The notes: generated by a model from the sequence alone, not told the origin. 40,778 nt of DNA from Candidatus Uhrbacteria bacterium (GCA_903827265.1 CAIKHN010000015.1:1-40778); one strand, 5' to 3'; positions 30,750-38,833 are shown, counted from the first letter of the stretch. Program-made: numbers and translations.

Positions 30750-30773
30750 GAGCGCACCGACGAGGCTGCGCTC
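30750..30773 (-). terminator. Terminator of the 30824 gene
   Basis: GAGCGCA-ccgacgaggc-TGCGCTC, followed on the minus strand by TTCGTTTTTATG. A second small hairpin, GAACGA-ttgc-TCGTTC, lies at 30778-30793. Confidence 0.85.
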
Positions 30774-30823
30774 CCGTGAACGATTGCTCGTTCGGAACGC
30801 CGCCGCGCCGATGCGCGAGGGTG

Positions 30824-31414
30824 CTATTTCTTCTGGCGGAAACGGACCACGAGGAAGTTGAAGGACTTGTTCCCGACTTCCATTGCATCGAACGTCGCGA
30901 GCGTCCGCTTGTCGCTGGCCTTCATGATGCCTGCAAAGGCCGTGTAGCTGGGATTGTGTCCCTTCAGCTTCGTCATGAGTGAGCCGAGCGCGACGGTGCA
31001 CCACTTGGAGGGGTGGCTCGGTTCCTCGGGGTGCGCCTCCGCGAACGCGAGGAGCTCCTCGTAGGTGGCGGGACGAACGCCGTCTTCGTCCATCTCGACC
31101 AGCACCTCAGCCACCTGCTTCTTGCCGCTGATGCTGAAGTACTCGAACACATTGTCGGCCGACTGGTACGGAGCCCGACCATGAGCCCCATAGGGTTCGG
31201 GCTTTGCTCCATCGAGGCTTTCGTTCGCGTTCCCCTTGAAACGCCGCACGAGCTCGGCGAACGTCGGAAACGGGAGGAGGGTGACGGGGACGATGAAGTA
31301 AACGCGCCCGAGGAAGGCCTGCAAGGCCTCACAACTGATGTGGGCACGATGCCCCTCGGGGAGTTCGCAGCGGTCGAGCAGCTTCTTGAGCTGCGCGGTC
31401 GTAATCTTGGCCAT
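30824..31414 (-). CDS. Unknown 196-residue protein in a G+C-rich single-gene unit
   Basis: No family is recognised. From ATG 31414 it begins MAKITTAQLKKLLDRCELPE, which is helical, and continues with LLPFPTFAELVRRFKGNA, KKQVAEVLVEMDEDGVRPAT, and the C-terminal FNFLVVRFRQKK. It is soluble, with two cysteines. The ATG at 31414 is preceded by CGGAG at seven bases, a Shine-Dalgarno site. It has its own promoter and terminator and much higher G+C than the kinase gene beside it, which points to acquired DNA. Confidence 0.68.
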   Translation of the reverse strand: MAKITTAQLKKLLDRCELPEGHRAHISCEALQAFLGRVYFIVPVTLLPFPTFAELVRRFKGNANESLDGAKPEPYGAHGRAPYQSADNVFEYFSISGKKQVAEVLVEMDEDGVRPATYEELLAFAEAHPEEPSHPSKWCTVALGSLMTKLKGHNPSYTAFAGIMKASDKRTLATFDAMEVGNKSFNFLVVRFRQKK

Positions 31415-31554
31415 TTGGACGCTCCGACACCTACACTTTTTCGCAACGGACCTCGGAGAGGGACGCGGCAACATATGCAGATGGTGGAAAAACACGGGTG
31501 CCGCCGTGCGCGGTTTGCACCTTCGCCCGATAGTCGGAACGAAGATAACGTTTT

Positions 31555-31583
31555 ATATTAGCATAAAAATAGCGTTCCGTCAA
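31555..31583 (-). promoter_or_regulatory. Promoter of the 30824 gene, overlapping a terminator
   Basis: On the minus strand TTGACG, a 17-base spacer, then TAATAT. The -35 box lies inside the 3' arm of the hairpin at 31572-31602. The leader to 31414 is about 130 bases. Confidence 0.8.
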
Positions 31584-31602
31584 TGAAAAACTGACGGAAC
31601 GC
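31572..31602 (-). terminator. Terminator of the 31625 gene
   Basis: GCGTTCCGTCA-atgaaaaac-TGACGGAACGC, followed on the minus strand by TATTTTTATG. It shares its 3' arm with the -35 box of the next gene, so termination and initiation are packed in one 45-base block. Confidence 0.8.
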
Positions 31603-31624
31603 CTCGATAATTTGGAAAAGTCCC

Positions 31625-32014
31625 CTATTTCGTTGAAGAGAGCATGGCATCTTTCCAGCCGAGCACTCGCACCGCAACCTGTGGAAATACGCACATGTCT
31701 TGATACAACGCCGCCCAGTCAAAAGTTCCGAACTCGTCCGCCAGCTCCTGCCACGTCGGTCGCGGCCGACGTGGCCTGCCACCGATAAGGTACAGGTCAC
31801 GTCTCTGGTACCGATATGAGAAGGTGATGCTTTGTTTATCACCGACACCCTCGGCGACATTCGAGAAGCGGAGCTTGCCCATATTCCAACCGTCGCCGTC
31901 ACGTGGGGAGCTCATGACAGAGGCTATTTTTCCCGACTCGAGAATCCAGAGTACTTGATTGCTGTGGTAGACACGTTTGAAGAGCTTAAACGGTGCATTG
32001 TTACTTGCTAGCAT
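31625..32014 (-). CDS. Unknown 129-residue protein containing a palindrome-derived segment
   Basis: From ATG 32014 the product begins MLASNNAPFKLFKRVYHSNQ and ends VRVLGWKDAMLSSTK. The middle segment GGRPRRPRPTWQELADEF is encoded by a 26-base palindrome (31750-31775) whose near copy is in the 29673 cluster, so the gene may carry an inserted palindromic element in frame. The remaining sequence has a beta-rich look (FSYRYQRRDLYLIG). No family. The longer frame upstream runs through the divergent DUF2007-like gene and is rejected. A terminator follows the stop. Confidence 0.6.
   Translation of the reverse strand: MLASNNAPFKLFKRVYHSNQVLWILESGKIASVMSSPRDGDGWNMGKLRFSNVAEGVGDKQSITFSYRYQRRDLYLIGGRPRRPRPTWQELADEFGTFDWAALYQDMCVFPQVAVRVLGWKDAMLSSTK
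31750..31775. repeat. In-frame palindrome, second copy
   Basis: GCCACGTCGG-tcgcgg-CCGACGTGGC inside the 31625 gene; it differs from 29673-29698 by one base. The flanks (about 31720-31830) also resemble those of the first copy, with a palindrome-rich insertion of about 45 bases present only in the first. Confidence 0.7.
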
Positions 32015-32054
32015 ATTTTTGTTCACGTTCCGCGACGTGTTAAAATCATTCCGT

Positions 32055-32279
32055 ATGAACCTCCGCGGAAAGGTGTTGGTTGTTGCGGCAACGATGAATG
32101 ATGAGTTTCGGGCAGATATTGCGTGTGCAAAGCTGATGATTGCAGGCATTCCTTCTGAAATTGCCGGAGATTCCGCGTTTCACTGGAATCCGTTTGCTGC
32201 ACGAACGCCGTCGAAATTTTCCATTATGGTCCCTGCTTCTGCGGCGCAAAAGGCAAAAAAGATTCTTCGAACATTCTGA
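32055..32279 (+). CDS. DUF2007-like putative signal transducing protein
   Basis: The 74-residue protein has an (V/L)VVAAT start, helix ADIACAKLMIAGIPSEIAG, and C-terminal FSIMVPASAAQKAKKIL, the pattern of DUF2007-type small domains (a strand, a helix with L..AGI.a, and v.V....eeA..iL). Its role is not well known; it is thought to be a ligand-binding or regulatory domain. TG-T-TAAAAT at 32038-32046 puts the transcript start at the ATG, so translation is probably leaderless. The next gene begins one base after the stop. Confidence 0.72.
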   Translation: MNLRGKVLVVAATMNDEFRADIACAKLMIAGIPSEIAGDSAFHWNPFAARTPSKFSIMVPASAAQKAKKILRTF

Positions 32280-32280
32280 T

Positions 32281-32859
32281 ATGCCAAATGATGTGGTGAT
32301 TCGTTACAAGCCGTTAGGATGGGCGGTGTGGTTTTATGGGCCGATTGCGACGATTGGTGGTGCGTTGCTCCTCATGTCGTGGTGGAACGAGATTGTTCAC
32401 ACGGTGGCGAATTCCGGAATTGTCGTTCACTCGCTGAGCGATTGGTTTTCTGCGGTGCTTTGTCCAGGATCGCGCTGCACAAGTTTTGAACTCGCGTTTA
32501 GCGGAGTAATGTGGGGGCTCTTTTTCGCATTCGGAGCAGCGTTTCTTCTTCTTGGACTCTTCACGATGAACGTTGATCGATCAACAAAAACTGAAGGAGG
32601 GAAACTTGTAACGTGGCGTGGAAATTTTATTCGCTGGCACAAAGAATCGTTCGCACGAGGAGATATCGCGCAGATTGACGTTGCGAAGGTTCCGGTATTT
32701 ATGGTGATGGGGAACCGCGTTTCGAAAATTGGCGAAAAGTGGCGCGTGACAGCGGTACTTCGTGCAAACGGAATGTTTGGTAAACCAAAGAAGCGGATTA
32801 TTGCATTGGAATGGAAAGAAGCTGACGCTCGAGCGATCGCGACTCGCTGTAACGTGTAG
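32281..32859 (+). CDS. Two-helix membrane protein with PH-like C-terminal domain
   Basis: The 192-residue protein has two hydrophobic segments (WAVWFYGPIATIGGALLLMS near residues 14-33; MWGLFFAFGAAFLLLGLFTM near residues 75-95) and an outside loop with two cysteines. The C-terminal cytosolic part (GGKLVTWRGNFIRWHKESFA, then FMVMGNRVSKIGEKWRVTAV) is a beta sandwich plus helix, the profile of bacterial PH-like domains. Its role is unknown. It directly follows the DUF2007-like gene, so they are cotranscribed. Confidence 0.6.
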   Translation: MPNDVVIRYKPLGWAVWFYGPIATIGGALLLMSWWNEIVHTVANSGIVVHSLSDWFSAVLCPGSRCTSFELAFSGVMWGLFFAFGAAFLLLGLFTMNVDRSTKTEGGKLVTWRGNFIRWHKESFARGDIAQIDVAKVPVFMVMGNRVSKIGEKWRVTAVLRANGMFGKPKKRIIALEWKEADARAIATRCNV

Positions 32860-32948
32860 CTTGCGTGTGCGTTTGTTCGGAATCGATTCGTCACATGGTA
32901 AAATGGAGTGAAAGTGGATGAGGTTTTACCGCATGTATTGCGTATATT

Positions 32949-35777
32949 ATGGCGAAGATCGATTTCGAAAAGCTCCTAGCAGATCGTGGACCTCAACAGC
33001 CTGTTTTGCCTGCATCTCGGCAGGTCGAGCGAGTTCGTGGATCCGAAGAACGGTTGAGCCCGCAGGAGCGGAGAGTATTAATGTTGAAGAAAGCGGAGCA
33101 CATGGGGATCGTGACGGAAACAGAAGCGATGTTGGGTTTAGTGAAGGCAGTGGAAGGGTTTACCAACATGGCTGCCGTGTATAAAGTTCCGGATCGCGCA
33201 CTGATTAACGCTGAGCAAATGAGGGGCGCGCGCACTGAAATGCAGGCACGCGGCCGTGCGTGGGATAGGTTGCACGGTCGCCAGCGATTACTTGATGGTG
33301 AAATGCGAGAATCGGGGACGGGATATGTCCGTCCGTCGGATTGGTTTCGGCTTTTTGCTGCGCTAAAAAAAGCGACCAAGCCAGATGCGGGCGTTCCACA
33401 TGTTTTTATTGCAGAATCCCCAACGGATCGATCAGCCTTTCGTGCGTGGGCGGATCAGTACGGTTTGGACGGCGACGGATTGGTTCGTGTTGCGAAGATG
33501 CTTCGAGCTGATCAGGAAGCGAAAGCGCGAGGCTCGTTCAACGTGGACGCATTTATTGAGAAAATTCAGGCGCTTAGCGCCAAACAACTCCACGAGGTTA
33601 TTCGTGCGGGGTTTGAGACGGACGATATTTTCGTGCGATCAGACGAAGGAAGTTCCATCCCATTGAAACGGCTTCCTGCGCGGTACAGTGATTCTCAGAT
33701 ACGAGAGCGAGAAACAGCAATACGCACAGAGACGGATCGTCGAGTGAATACTGCGCCTCCGTTGGGAAACGCAATGGCCGCAAAAGAATTCAGGACGCAA
33801 ACGCTTCGTACAGTAGTTGAAGAATATGATGCACATCACTTTGACGCCGTCTTTGTGGATCGCAGTTCTGTCGGGCATGATGGTAGGATTGTTTCAAATG
33901 TTTTCGCGACGCTTAATGATAATGGGAATGGCGAACGAATTGGTTGCGGGTATCACGGTATTATTGAACCGGAGCTTCTCGCGGCGGTGCCTAAGGGATA
34001 TGTATATGAAGAACGTGGAAGGCCGCGTGTTCGAGATATTGACGGAAAGACAGTCGTCGATGTTCAACGCTGGCTCATTAATAAGAAAGGGGTTGGCTTG
34101 ATGCCCGCTGAAGAAATTGTGCAGGGCAATCAGGTTGCGGCGCTTGAGCAGGCGGCGACGCAGCAAATTGCGGATGCGATTGTGTATAACATCGAGGCGT
34201 CACCGCGTTCACGGGTGGGAAATCGTGCAGATATCTTTGCGCCATTCTATTGGAGTGATGTTCATTGGGTATATAAAAAACTTGTTGAGAACCGATTGCC
34301 GTTTCTTGCAAAGCTTGCCGGCGTAGATTACGAGCCGATTGGATCGTTTGTTGGCGAAGATGCGGAGAATGAATGGATGCATAACCGCATACTGTCGTCC
34401 CATGTCACGACCGCAAAACAGCTCGATGACATGCGATCGCATTTCCTGCTTACGTTGGAAGATGTGTTCTTGGACGATGGTGATCGTGCAAAAATCCGAG
34501 AAGTAGAAAAGCAATATCCTGAATCCGTTCGTTTGGGTGGCAACGAATTTTCCATCACGTATGAAAAAGATTCTGACGGGAAGCGCATTGCTCGCGGAGT
34601 GATAGCGATTGAACGCAGTACTGGATTCGATAATAATGCACACTTGCTTGAAAGAGCGGTTCCTTCGGAGGTCCCGACGCTCGGTACAAAAGAGAATCCA
34701 GTTCCATTGGTGTTTCGATTTCGAGATGTTTCGTTTTCTGGTATGCGTGTGATACCGCAGGAATTCACGGCAAGCAATTTTCGAGAGCTGCTTGCGAAGC
34801 TTCAGCCGCAAGAGCGGTTTCTTGATCAAGCATGGCGAGATTTTTCTGGATACGATTCGGTAGGAAAAATGCGTATTCCTTTAACGATCACTGTGCAGGA
34901 TGCATTCCCAACCTTGGAACAGCTGCGCATCGTCATGTCGCCAAACCCGGAGACAGTGCGGTATGTCGTGGATCGTGATGGCGTAGAGCATTTCGCTCAT
35001 ATCGCGCTTCAGTACGTGGAGGGTGACACGTTTCAGTTGCATTATGCGCAAACACAAAAGAACGCCGATGATGAGTTTGCTCACGCGAAAGAAAAACATG
35101 CACAACGTGTTGTGGTATTCCAAAGCCGTTCAACAATGGATGGAAATGCGCAAAACGAACAACTGAAAAACGTGTTGCCGTTACAGGCAGAGCTCGGGAA
35201 ATTCGTATCTGAATTTGATGCGGATAATTTGGTCGCGTTCGTCCTTGGAACCTCGCCATATTCAGAGCAAGAAAAGCAGCGGGTGAAAGGCTATGTGGAC
35301 GAGGGCGATATTGCGCGTGCCGAGATATGGCTGCAGTTGAAGATTCGAGAACGAGCTGAAAGCCAGTCGGTTATTGATGCTATGCGGAAAGTAGCTGAAA
35401 CAATTACGGAATTAGAGAAACTCGGTTTTGATTGGTGGCGATTCAATTACAATAGTCGGAATCGTGACTCCGAGTATGCTCGTCAAGATAGTTCGGGATT
35501 CTATCCTGGCGATATTCGACTTCATAAAAATGAGATTTTCCATTCTTCAATGGGACGGGTTACTGGTCATCGAATGGATCTTTGGAGGCTTCAGCGGGAG
35601 TTACCTGACTTGCAGCGGCGATTGGATCGGGAGCTTGAGGTGTTGAAATTAAAAAAGGAGGCGTTGCGCGGAGAGCGGTCTGGAGCCGGAGTACGTTCGG
35701 ATCGCATCGATTCCGGGCCGGAAGTTATTCATCGCGGTTCCCATGGCGTCGTGGATGACGACGGTGACGATTTCTAA
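32949..35777 (+). CDS. Unknown 942-residue soluble protein
   Basis: No family is recognised. There is no signal peptide or membrane helix. The N-terminal third (residues about 1-300) is highly charged and helical (AKIDFEKLLADRGPQQPVLP, SQIRERETAIRTETDRRV). The middle is mixed, with a segment of strands around residues 530-680 (SVRLGGNEFSITYEKDSDGK, PLVFRFRDVSFSGMRVIPQE, FPTLEQLRIVMSPNPETVRY). The end has a helix (LQRRLDRELEVLKLKKEALR) and an acidic tail VVDDDGDDF. No Walker, protease or nuclease motif was seen. TGGTAAAAT (32895-32903) is a possible promoter. The next gene starts 5 bases after the stop. Confidence 0.78.
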   Translation: MAKIDFEKLLADRGPQQPVLPASRQVERVRGSEERLSPQERRVLMLKKAEHMGIVTETEAMLGLVKAVEGFTNMAAVYKVPDRALINAEQMRGARTEMQARGRAWDRLHGRQRLLDGEMRESGTGYVRPSDWFRLFAALKKATKPDAGVPHVFIAESPTDRSAFRAWADQYGLDGDGLVRVAKMLRADQEAKARGSFNVDAFIEKIQALSAKQLHEVIRAGFETDDIFVRSDEGSSIPLKRLPARYSDSQIRERETAIRTETDRRVNTAPPLGNAMAAKEFRTQTLRTVVEEYDAHHFDAVFVDRSSVGHDGRIVSNVFATLNDNGNGERIGCGYHGIIEPELLAAVPKGYVYEERGRPRVRDIDGKTVVDVQRWLINKKGVGLMPAEEIVQGNQVAALEQAATQQIADAIVYNIEASPRSRVGNRADIFAPFYWSDVHWVYKKLVENRLPFLAKLAGVDYEPIGSFVGEDAENEWMHNRILSSHVTTAKQLDDMRSHFLLTLEDVFLDDGDRAKIREVEKQYPESVRLGGNEFSITYEKDSDGKRIARGVIAIERSTGFDNNAHLLERAVPSEVPTLGTKENPVPLVFRFRDVSFSGMRVIPQEFTASNFRELLAKLQPQERFLDQAWRDFSGYDSVGKMRIPLTITVQDAFPTLEQLRIVMSPNPETVRYVVDRDGVEHFAHIALQYVEGDTFQLHYAQTQKNADDEFAHAKEKHAQRVVVFQSRSTMDGNAQNEQLKNVLPLQAELGKFVSEFDADNLVAFVLGTSPYSEQEKQRVKGYVDEGDIARAEIWLQLKIRERAESQSVIDAMRKVAETITELEKLGFDWWRFNYNSRNRDSEYARQDSSGFYPGDIRLHKNEIFHSSMGRVTGHRMDLWRLQRELPDLQRRLDRELEVLKLKKEALRGERSGAGVRSDRIDSGPEVIHRGSHGVVDDDGDDF

Positions 35778-35782
35778 TTCGT

Positions 35783-36571
35783 ATGAACTTGAAGCGAATT
35801 TTTGCACTTGGGTGCTTGGCGATGGTGTGTGGTGGTGTTGCGGTTGGAGTAATCGCCGCAATGTATCTGCCGACGATGAAATTATTGTTCCGGTACGGCT
35901 ATGCCGATCTTCCGGCATTTATGGAACGGAGAATCGCAACATTCGATGGACACGAGGTGTCATTCCTTGTCTCGAAGTTTGCTGCTGATTCGCGATGGTC
36001 GATGGTGAATAATCCAGCGTCACCTCGATCGGTACATGAATGGAGACAGTCGACTAAATCAATGTTTGTTCTGAATGGATCGTACTTCACCGAAACAAAC
36101 CAGCCCGCGGGTTTTTATTCAATCGATGGTGCCGAATCGGCTGTTGCGTGGCCGGAAATCGCGATTGGCGAAACAGGCTATACCTTTGCCGTGAACATTC
36201 GAGAAGACGGAACGATGAACATGTATCACGTACCGTTGAGTTCATTGCTCGGCCCGTATCCAGGATCGACATTTCTTTCGTTCCCAACATTAATCCTCAA
36301 CGACACGTCAGCGATTGCCGAAGACAGCGGACTGCATGCTCGTCGAACCGTGCTCGCACAAGAGGATGGCGGAACGATCGACGTCATCGTGAGTGAGACC
36401 GGTGAAGAATCGCTGTATCAAATGGCAGAGTGGCTCGCGCAGCAACCTGAGCATTTTCGAATTGCCGGTAATCTTGACGGCGGGCCGTCAACGGGAATTT
36501 CGACAGCGTCAAAACCCTGGGATATCGAGGTGCAATCCGCTGCGGTACCGAACGTGTTGATGGTGCAATAG
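35783..36571 (+). CDS. Phosphodiester glycosidase (NAGPA/DUF2233) domain protein, membrane-anchored
   Basis: The 262-residue protein has an N-terminal membrane anchor or signal (MNLKRIFALGCLAMVCGGVA, then VGVIAAMYL). The domain markers are FVLNGSYFTETNQPAGFYSI (the NGSYF pattern), LHARRTVLAQEDGGTIDVIVS, and NLDGGPSTGI near residue 235, all typical of the NAGPA/DUF2233 fold. The family cleaves GlcNAc-phosphodiesters, and in bacteria it likely acts on envelope glycans outside the membrane. The LGC near residue 10 could also be a weak lipobox. It follows the 942-residue gene closely. Confidence 0.85.
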   Translation: MNLKRIFALGCLAMVCGGVAVGVIAAMYLPTMKLLFRYGYADLPAFMERRIATFDGHEVSFLVSKFAADSRWSMVNNPASPRSVHEWRQSTKSMFVLNGSYFTETNQPAGFYSIDGAESAVAWPEIAIGETGYTFAVNIREDGTMNMYHVPLSSLLGPYPGSTFLSFPTLILNDTSAIAEDSGLHARRTVLAQEDGGTIDVIVSETGEESLYQMAEWLAQQPEHFRIAGNLDGGPSTGISTASKPWDIEVQSAAVPNVLMVQ

Positions 36572-36605
36572 GCATTCTGGAGCGGTCTTGTTACCATGCC
36601 GGCAT

Positions 36606-37451
36606 ATGAAAAATCTGAACGGCATCATGCTCGGAATGGCGATAGTTGTCATTCTCGCCTCTGGAGGATACTTCGTGTACAAAGAATATCTTCAGCCTGA
36701 AACAGAGGTTCCAACAGATGTGACGGTCGCGGCAGGAACAGACCTTACATTCCGCGAAGTCACCCAAACGCGTCATGAAGACGTCGATGGTACTGGCGGT
36801 TGTGATGTGAAATTGTTATACCCGCAGATTGAGGAATCATCTGGCGTTTCGGCAGACATTCGTGAATCGATCAATCTGCAGATCGCATCGGCAGTGAAAG
36901 AATTCCTCACGACTGACGACGAAGATCTCACTCTCGCAGCGACGAGTTTCGTTACGTCGTGCAAGACGGATCTTACGGATCTCGTGGCACAAATGGACGA
37001 TCCTATTGAGTCTGCGCAGCAGGCGTGGACGAGTGAAGTGGGCTACGACATCAAACAGAACGCGAATGGGATTCTCTCGATTGGATTATCGGATTACCTC
37101 AATCAAGGCGGTGCGCATCCAAACATTACACAGCTTTTCTTGAACTTCGATGTGAAGACGGGGAAGCAGCTGACGTTGCGTGATGTTATTGAACCGGCGA
37201 AGTTGCAGGCATTTGAAGTGAAAGAAAAACAGTGGCTCATCGATCATGAATCTGATGCGTTGTTTGAGGAATCGTTGAACGAGTTCAGAGCATACGCGAG
37301 TAATCCAACAGACGAATCAACGGATCGGTACATCGACGATGCGATTTTTTATCTGACTCCTGATGCGATCGGCGTCTTCTATAATCCGTACGCTATTGCG
37401 CCATATGCTGCTGGTCCGATTGCAGTAGAGATTCTGCGATCAGAAATCTAG
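36606..37451 (+). CDS. DUF3298/RsiV-like exported protein
   Basis: The 281-residue protein begins MKNLNGIMLGMAIVVILASG, a single N-terminal membrane segment. The C-terminal half has DUF4163/DUF3298 features: ISIGLSDYLNQGGAHPNITQLF (the conserved Y....GGAH), FDVKTGKQLTLRDVIEPA, and a final YLTPDAIGVFYNPYAIAPYA, PIAVEI. RsiV-like proteins bind lysozyme as anti-sigma factors in Bacillus; here there is no sigma factor partner, so a general envelope role is more likely. TGTTACCAT at about 36588-36596 is a possible -10 next to the start. Confidence 0.82.
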   Translation: MKNLNGIMLGMAIVVILASGGYFVYKEYLQPETEVPTDVTVAAGTDLTFREVTQTRHEDVDGTGGCDVKLLYPQIEESSGVSADIRESINLQIASAVKEFLTTDDEDLTLAATSFVTSCKTDLTDLVAQMDDPIESAQQAWTSEVGYDIKQNANGILSIGLSDYLNQGGAHPNITQLFLNFDVKTGKQLTLRDVIEPAKLQAFEVKEKQWLIDHESDALFEESLNEFRAYASNPTDESTDRYIDDAIFYLTPDAIGVFYNPYAIAPYAAGPIAVEILRSEI

Positions 37452-37460
37452 AAAAGGCGA

Positions 37461-37494
37461 GAGGCTCCGATCCCTAGGGACTGGAGCCTCTTTC
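37461..37494 (-). terminator. Terminator between RsiV-like gene and the 37503 gene
   Basis: GAGGCTCC-gatccctagggact-GGAGCCTC, followed by TTTCG on the plus strand and by TCGCCTTTTC on the minus strand, so it serves both convergent genes. Confidence 0.8.
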
Positions 37495-37502
37495 GTTCGT
37501 CG

Positions 37503-38246
37503 TTACAGCGGATGGATGGCGGTCGAGTCGAACATGTTGCTGAACAGCACGTGGCCGTCGTCTGTTTGTCCTTCGTGTTGTCCACCGCCTGTGGTGGCGA
37601 GTTCGGCGGGGGAGACTCGCCGCACCCTCTTCAGCGGATCCGCGAGAAGCTTCTCGAGGACGCTCGGATCTTGGAAGATCGCTTCGTGGCAGTAGTAGAA
37701 TGGAGTCGTGACGATTCCTTCGTCCCCGCGGCGGGACTTGCGGGCGCCGCCACACTTCCACCCCACCAGTCTCGTTTGAATAGTCCCGAGTTCGGCGAGC
37801 GAGAGAATGCCCGGATTGTCGTCTACGAGTTCTTCTTTGAACTCGCGGCGAACGTCGAGCTCGATGCGTTCCGTTTTACGTTGTTGAGCCCACTCGATCA
37901 GCGTTTCCAGGATTCGCACACGACGTGCGCGGACCACGGCGGGGGCACCAGGGCACGCGAGCGTCATTCGTGCGTCCAGGAGAGCGCCGTCGTCATGCGG
38001 TTCGAACGTCATTCGTCCGGCGATGCCATTGAGGTGGCGCACACCTTCTGGAGTGACGGTCGCACCACCGCCAATTGCGCCGTACTGGATTTTTTCAACT
38101 TTGTATGCGCTATCGTTGCGAATGGCGAGAGCGAACGTTGACGGACTATCAACGATGCGCCATGAGCACACGATGTTGGATGCCGCGACGCGGCGATGCG
38201 TGGGGAGCGCGGTGAGAGGCGGGGGAGTTGTGGCGGGAAGGGTCAC
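37503..38246 (-). CDS. Nudix-like protein in a G+C-rich single-gene unit
   Basis: From GTG 38246 the product is 247 residues. A REFKEELVDD segment around residue 135 matches the core of a Nudix box (REx2EE), but the preceding Gly and Glu positions are not clear, so activity is doubtful. The N-terminal 60 residues include a Pro/Ala-rich stretch and STFALAIRNDSAYKVEKIQY, the first strand of a Nudix-type fold; later FYYCHEAIFQDPSV and LATTGGGQHEGQTDD. The GTG was chosen because it lies about 17 bases after the predicted transcript start, and the ATG upstream would lie before the promoter. G+C is much higher than in the flanking genes. Substrate unknown. Confidence 0.55.
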   Translation of the reverse strand: MTLPATTPPPLTALPTHRRVAASNIVCSWRIVDSPSTFALAIRNDSAYKVEKIQYGAIGGGATVTPEGVRHLNGIAGRMTFEPHDDGALLDARMTLACPGAPAVVRARRVRILETLIEWAQQRKTERIELDVRREFKEELVDDNPGILSLAELGTIQTRLVGWKCGGARKSRRGDEGIVTTPFYYCHEAIFQDPSVLEKLLADPLKRVRRVSPAELATTGGGQHEGQTDDGHVLFSNMFDSTAIHPL

Positions 38247-38270
38247 GAGGAACCTGGGGTGAGCCGCGAA

Positions 38271-38299
38271 AGAGTAGCAAGAAAAAGAAGAATTGTCAC
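38271..38299 (-). promoter_or_regulatory. Promoter of the 37503 gene
   Basis: On the minus strand GTGACA, a 17-base spacer, then TACTCT. It overlaps the promoter of the divergent DUF1003 gene: the extended -10 TGTTATACT lies at 38301-38309 on the plus strand. Confidence 0.7.
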
Positions 38300-38344
38300 G
38301 TGTTATACTTCTTTTATATGCCACAGCACAGGAGGGTGCGAACC

Positions 38345-38833
38345 ATGGTTCGCGGGGTGAAACGCCGTACGCCGGTGTTTTCGGCAGAAATGAATCGGAA
38401 GCGAAGCGTGAGCGAGCGTATCGCGGATTTTCTCACGGATTCATTTGGAACCATTGCGTTTTTTAATGTGAACGCCGTGCTTTTCCTTGCGTGGATTTTT
38501 GTGAACTCCAGTGTCATTCCTGGGTTTATTCCATTTGATCCGTATCCGTACGGCATGCTAACGATGGTGGTGTCGCTTGAAGCAATTTTCCTTTCGATCA
38601 TTGTCCTTATTAGCCAGAACCGTGCGGCAAAAATTGCTGATCTTCGAGAAGAGCTTGATTTTCAAGTGAACGTGACGGCGGAGCAGGAAATTACGCAAAT
38701 CCTTAGAATGATCGAACGTGTCGAAAAGAAATTGCTCGTTAGAGAGAAGGATCCCGCCGAGGTAGCCCGAATGCGAGAAGTTCTCGATCTTGTGGATCTG
38801 GAAAAGAATGTCGTGAAGGAATTAGAGCGTTAA
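38345..38833 (+). CDS. DUF1003 membrane protein
   Basis: The 162-residue protein has the family pattern: RKRSVSERIADFLTDSFGT, a first helix with FFNVNAVLFLAWIFVNSS, the conserved FDPYPYGMLTMVVSLEAIFL, a second helix, SQNRAAKIADLREELDFQVN, and a coiled C-terminal helix with ITQILRMIERVEKKLL. DUF1003 proteins are two-helix inner-membrane proteins of unknown function. A near-perfect Shine-Dalgarno AGGAGGG lies eight bases before ATG 38345, so this start is preferred over ATG 38318, which sits at the leader edge. The stop overlaps the convergent acyltransferase gene by 12 bases. Confidence 0.88.
   Translation: MVRGVKRRTPVFSAEMNRKRSVSERIADFLTDSFGTIAFFNVNAVLFLAWIFVNSSVIPGFIPFDPYPYGMLTMVVSLEAIFLSIIVLISQNRAAKIADLREELDFQVNVTAEQEITQILRMIERVEKKLLVREKDPAEVARMREVLDLVDLEKNVVKELER

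Noticed and set aside
32015-32149. N-terminal extension of the 31625 gene
   Set aside because: It is antisense to the DUF2007-like gene and its promoter, and the internal ATG gives a coherent protein.
37512-38141. Plus-strand frame of 209 codons opposite the Nudix-like gene
   Set aside because: An antisense shadow; no start signals, while the minus strand has promoter and terminator.
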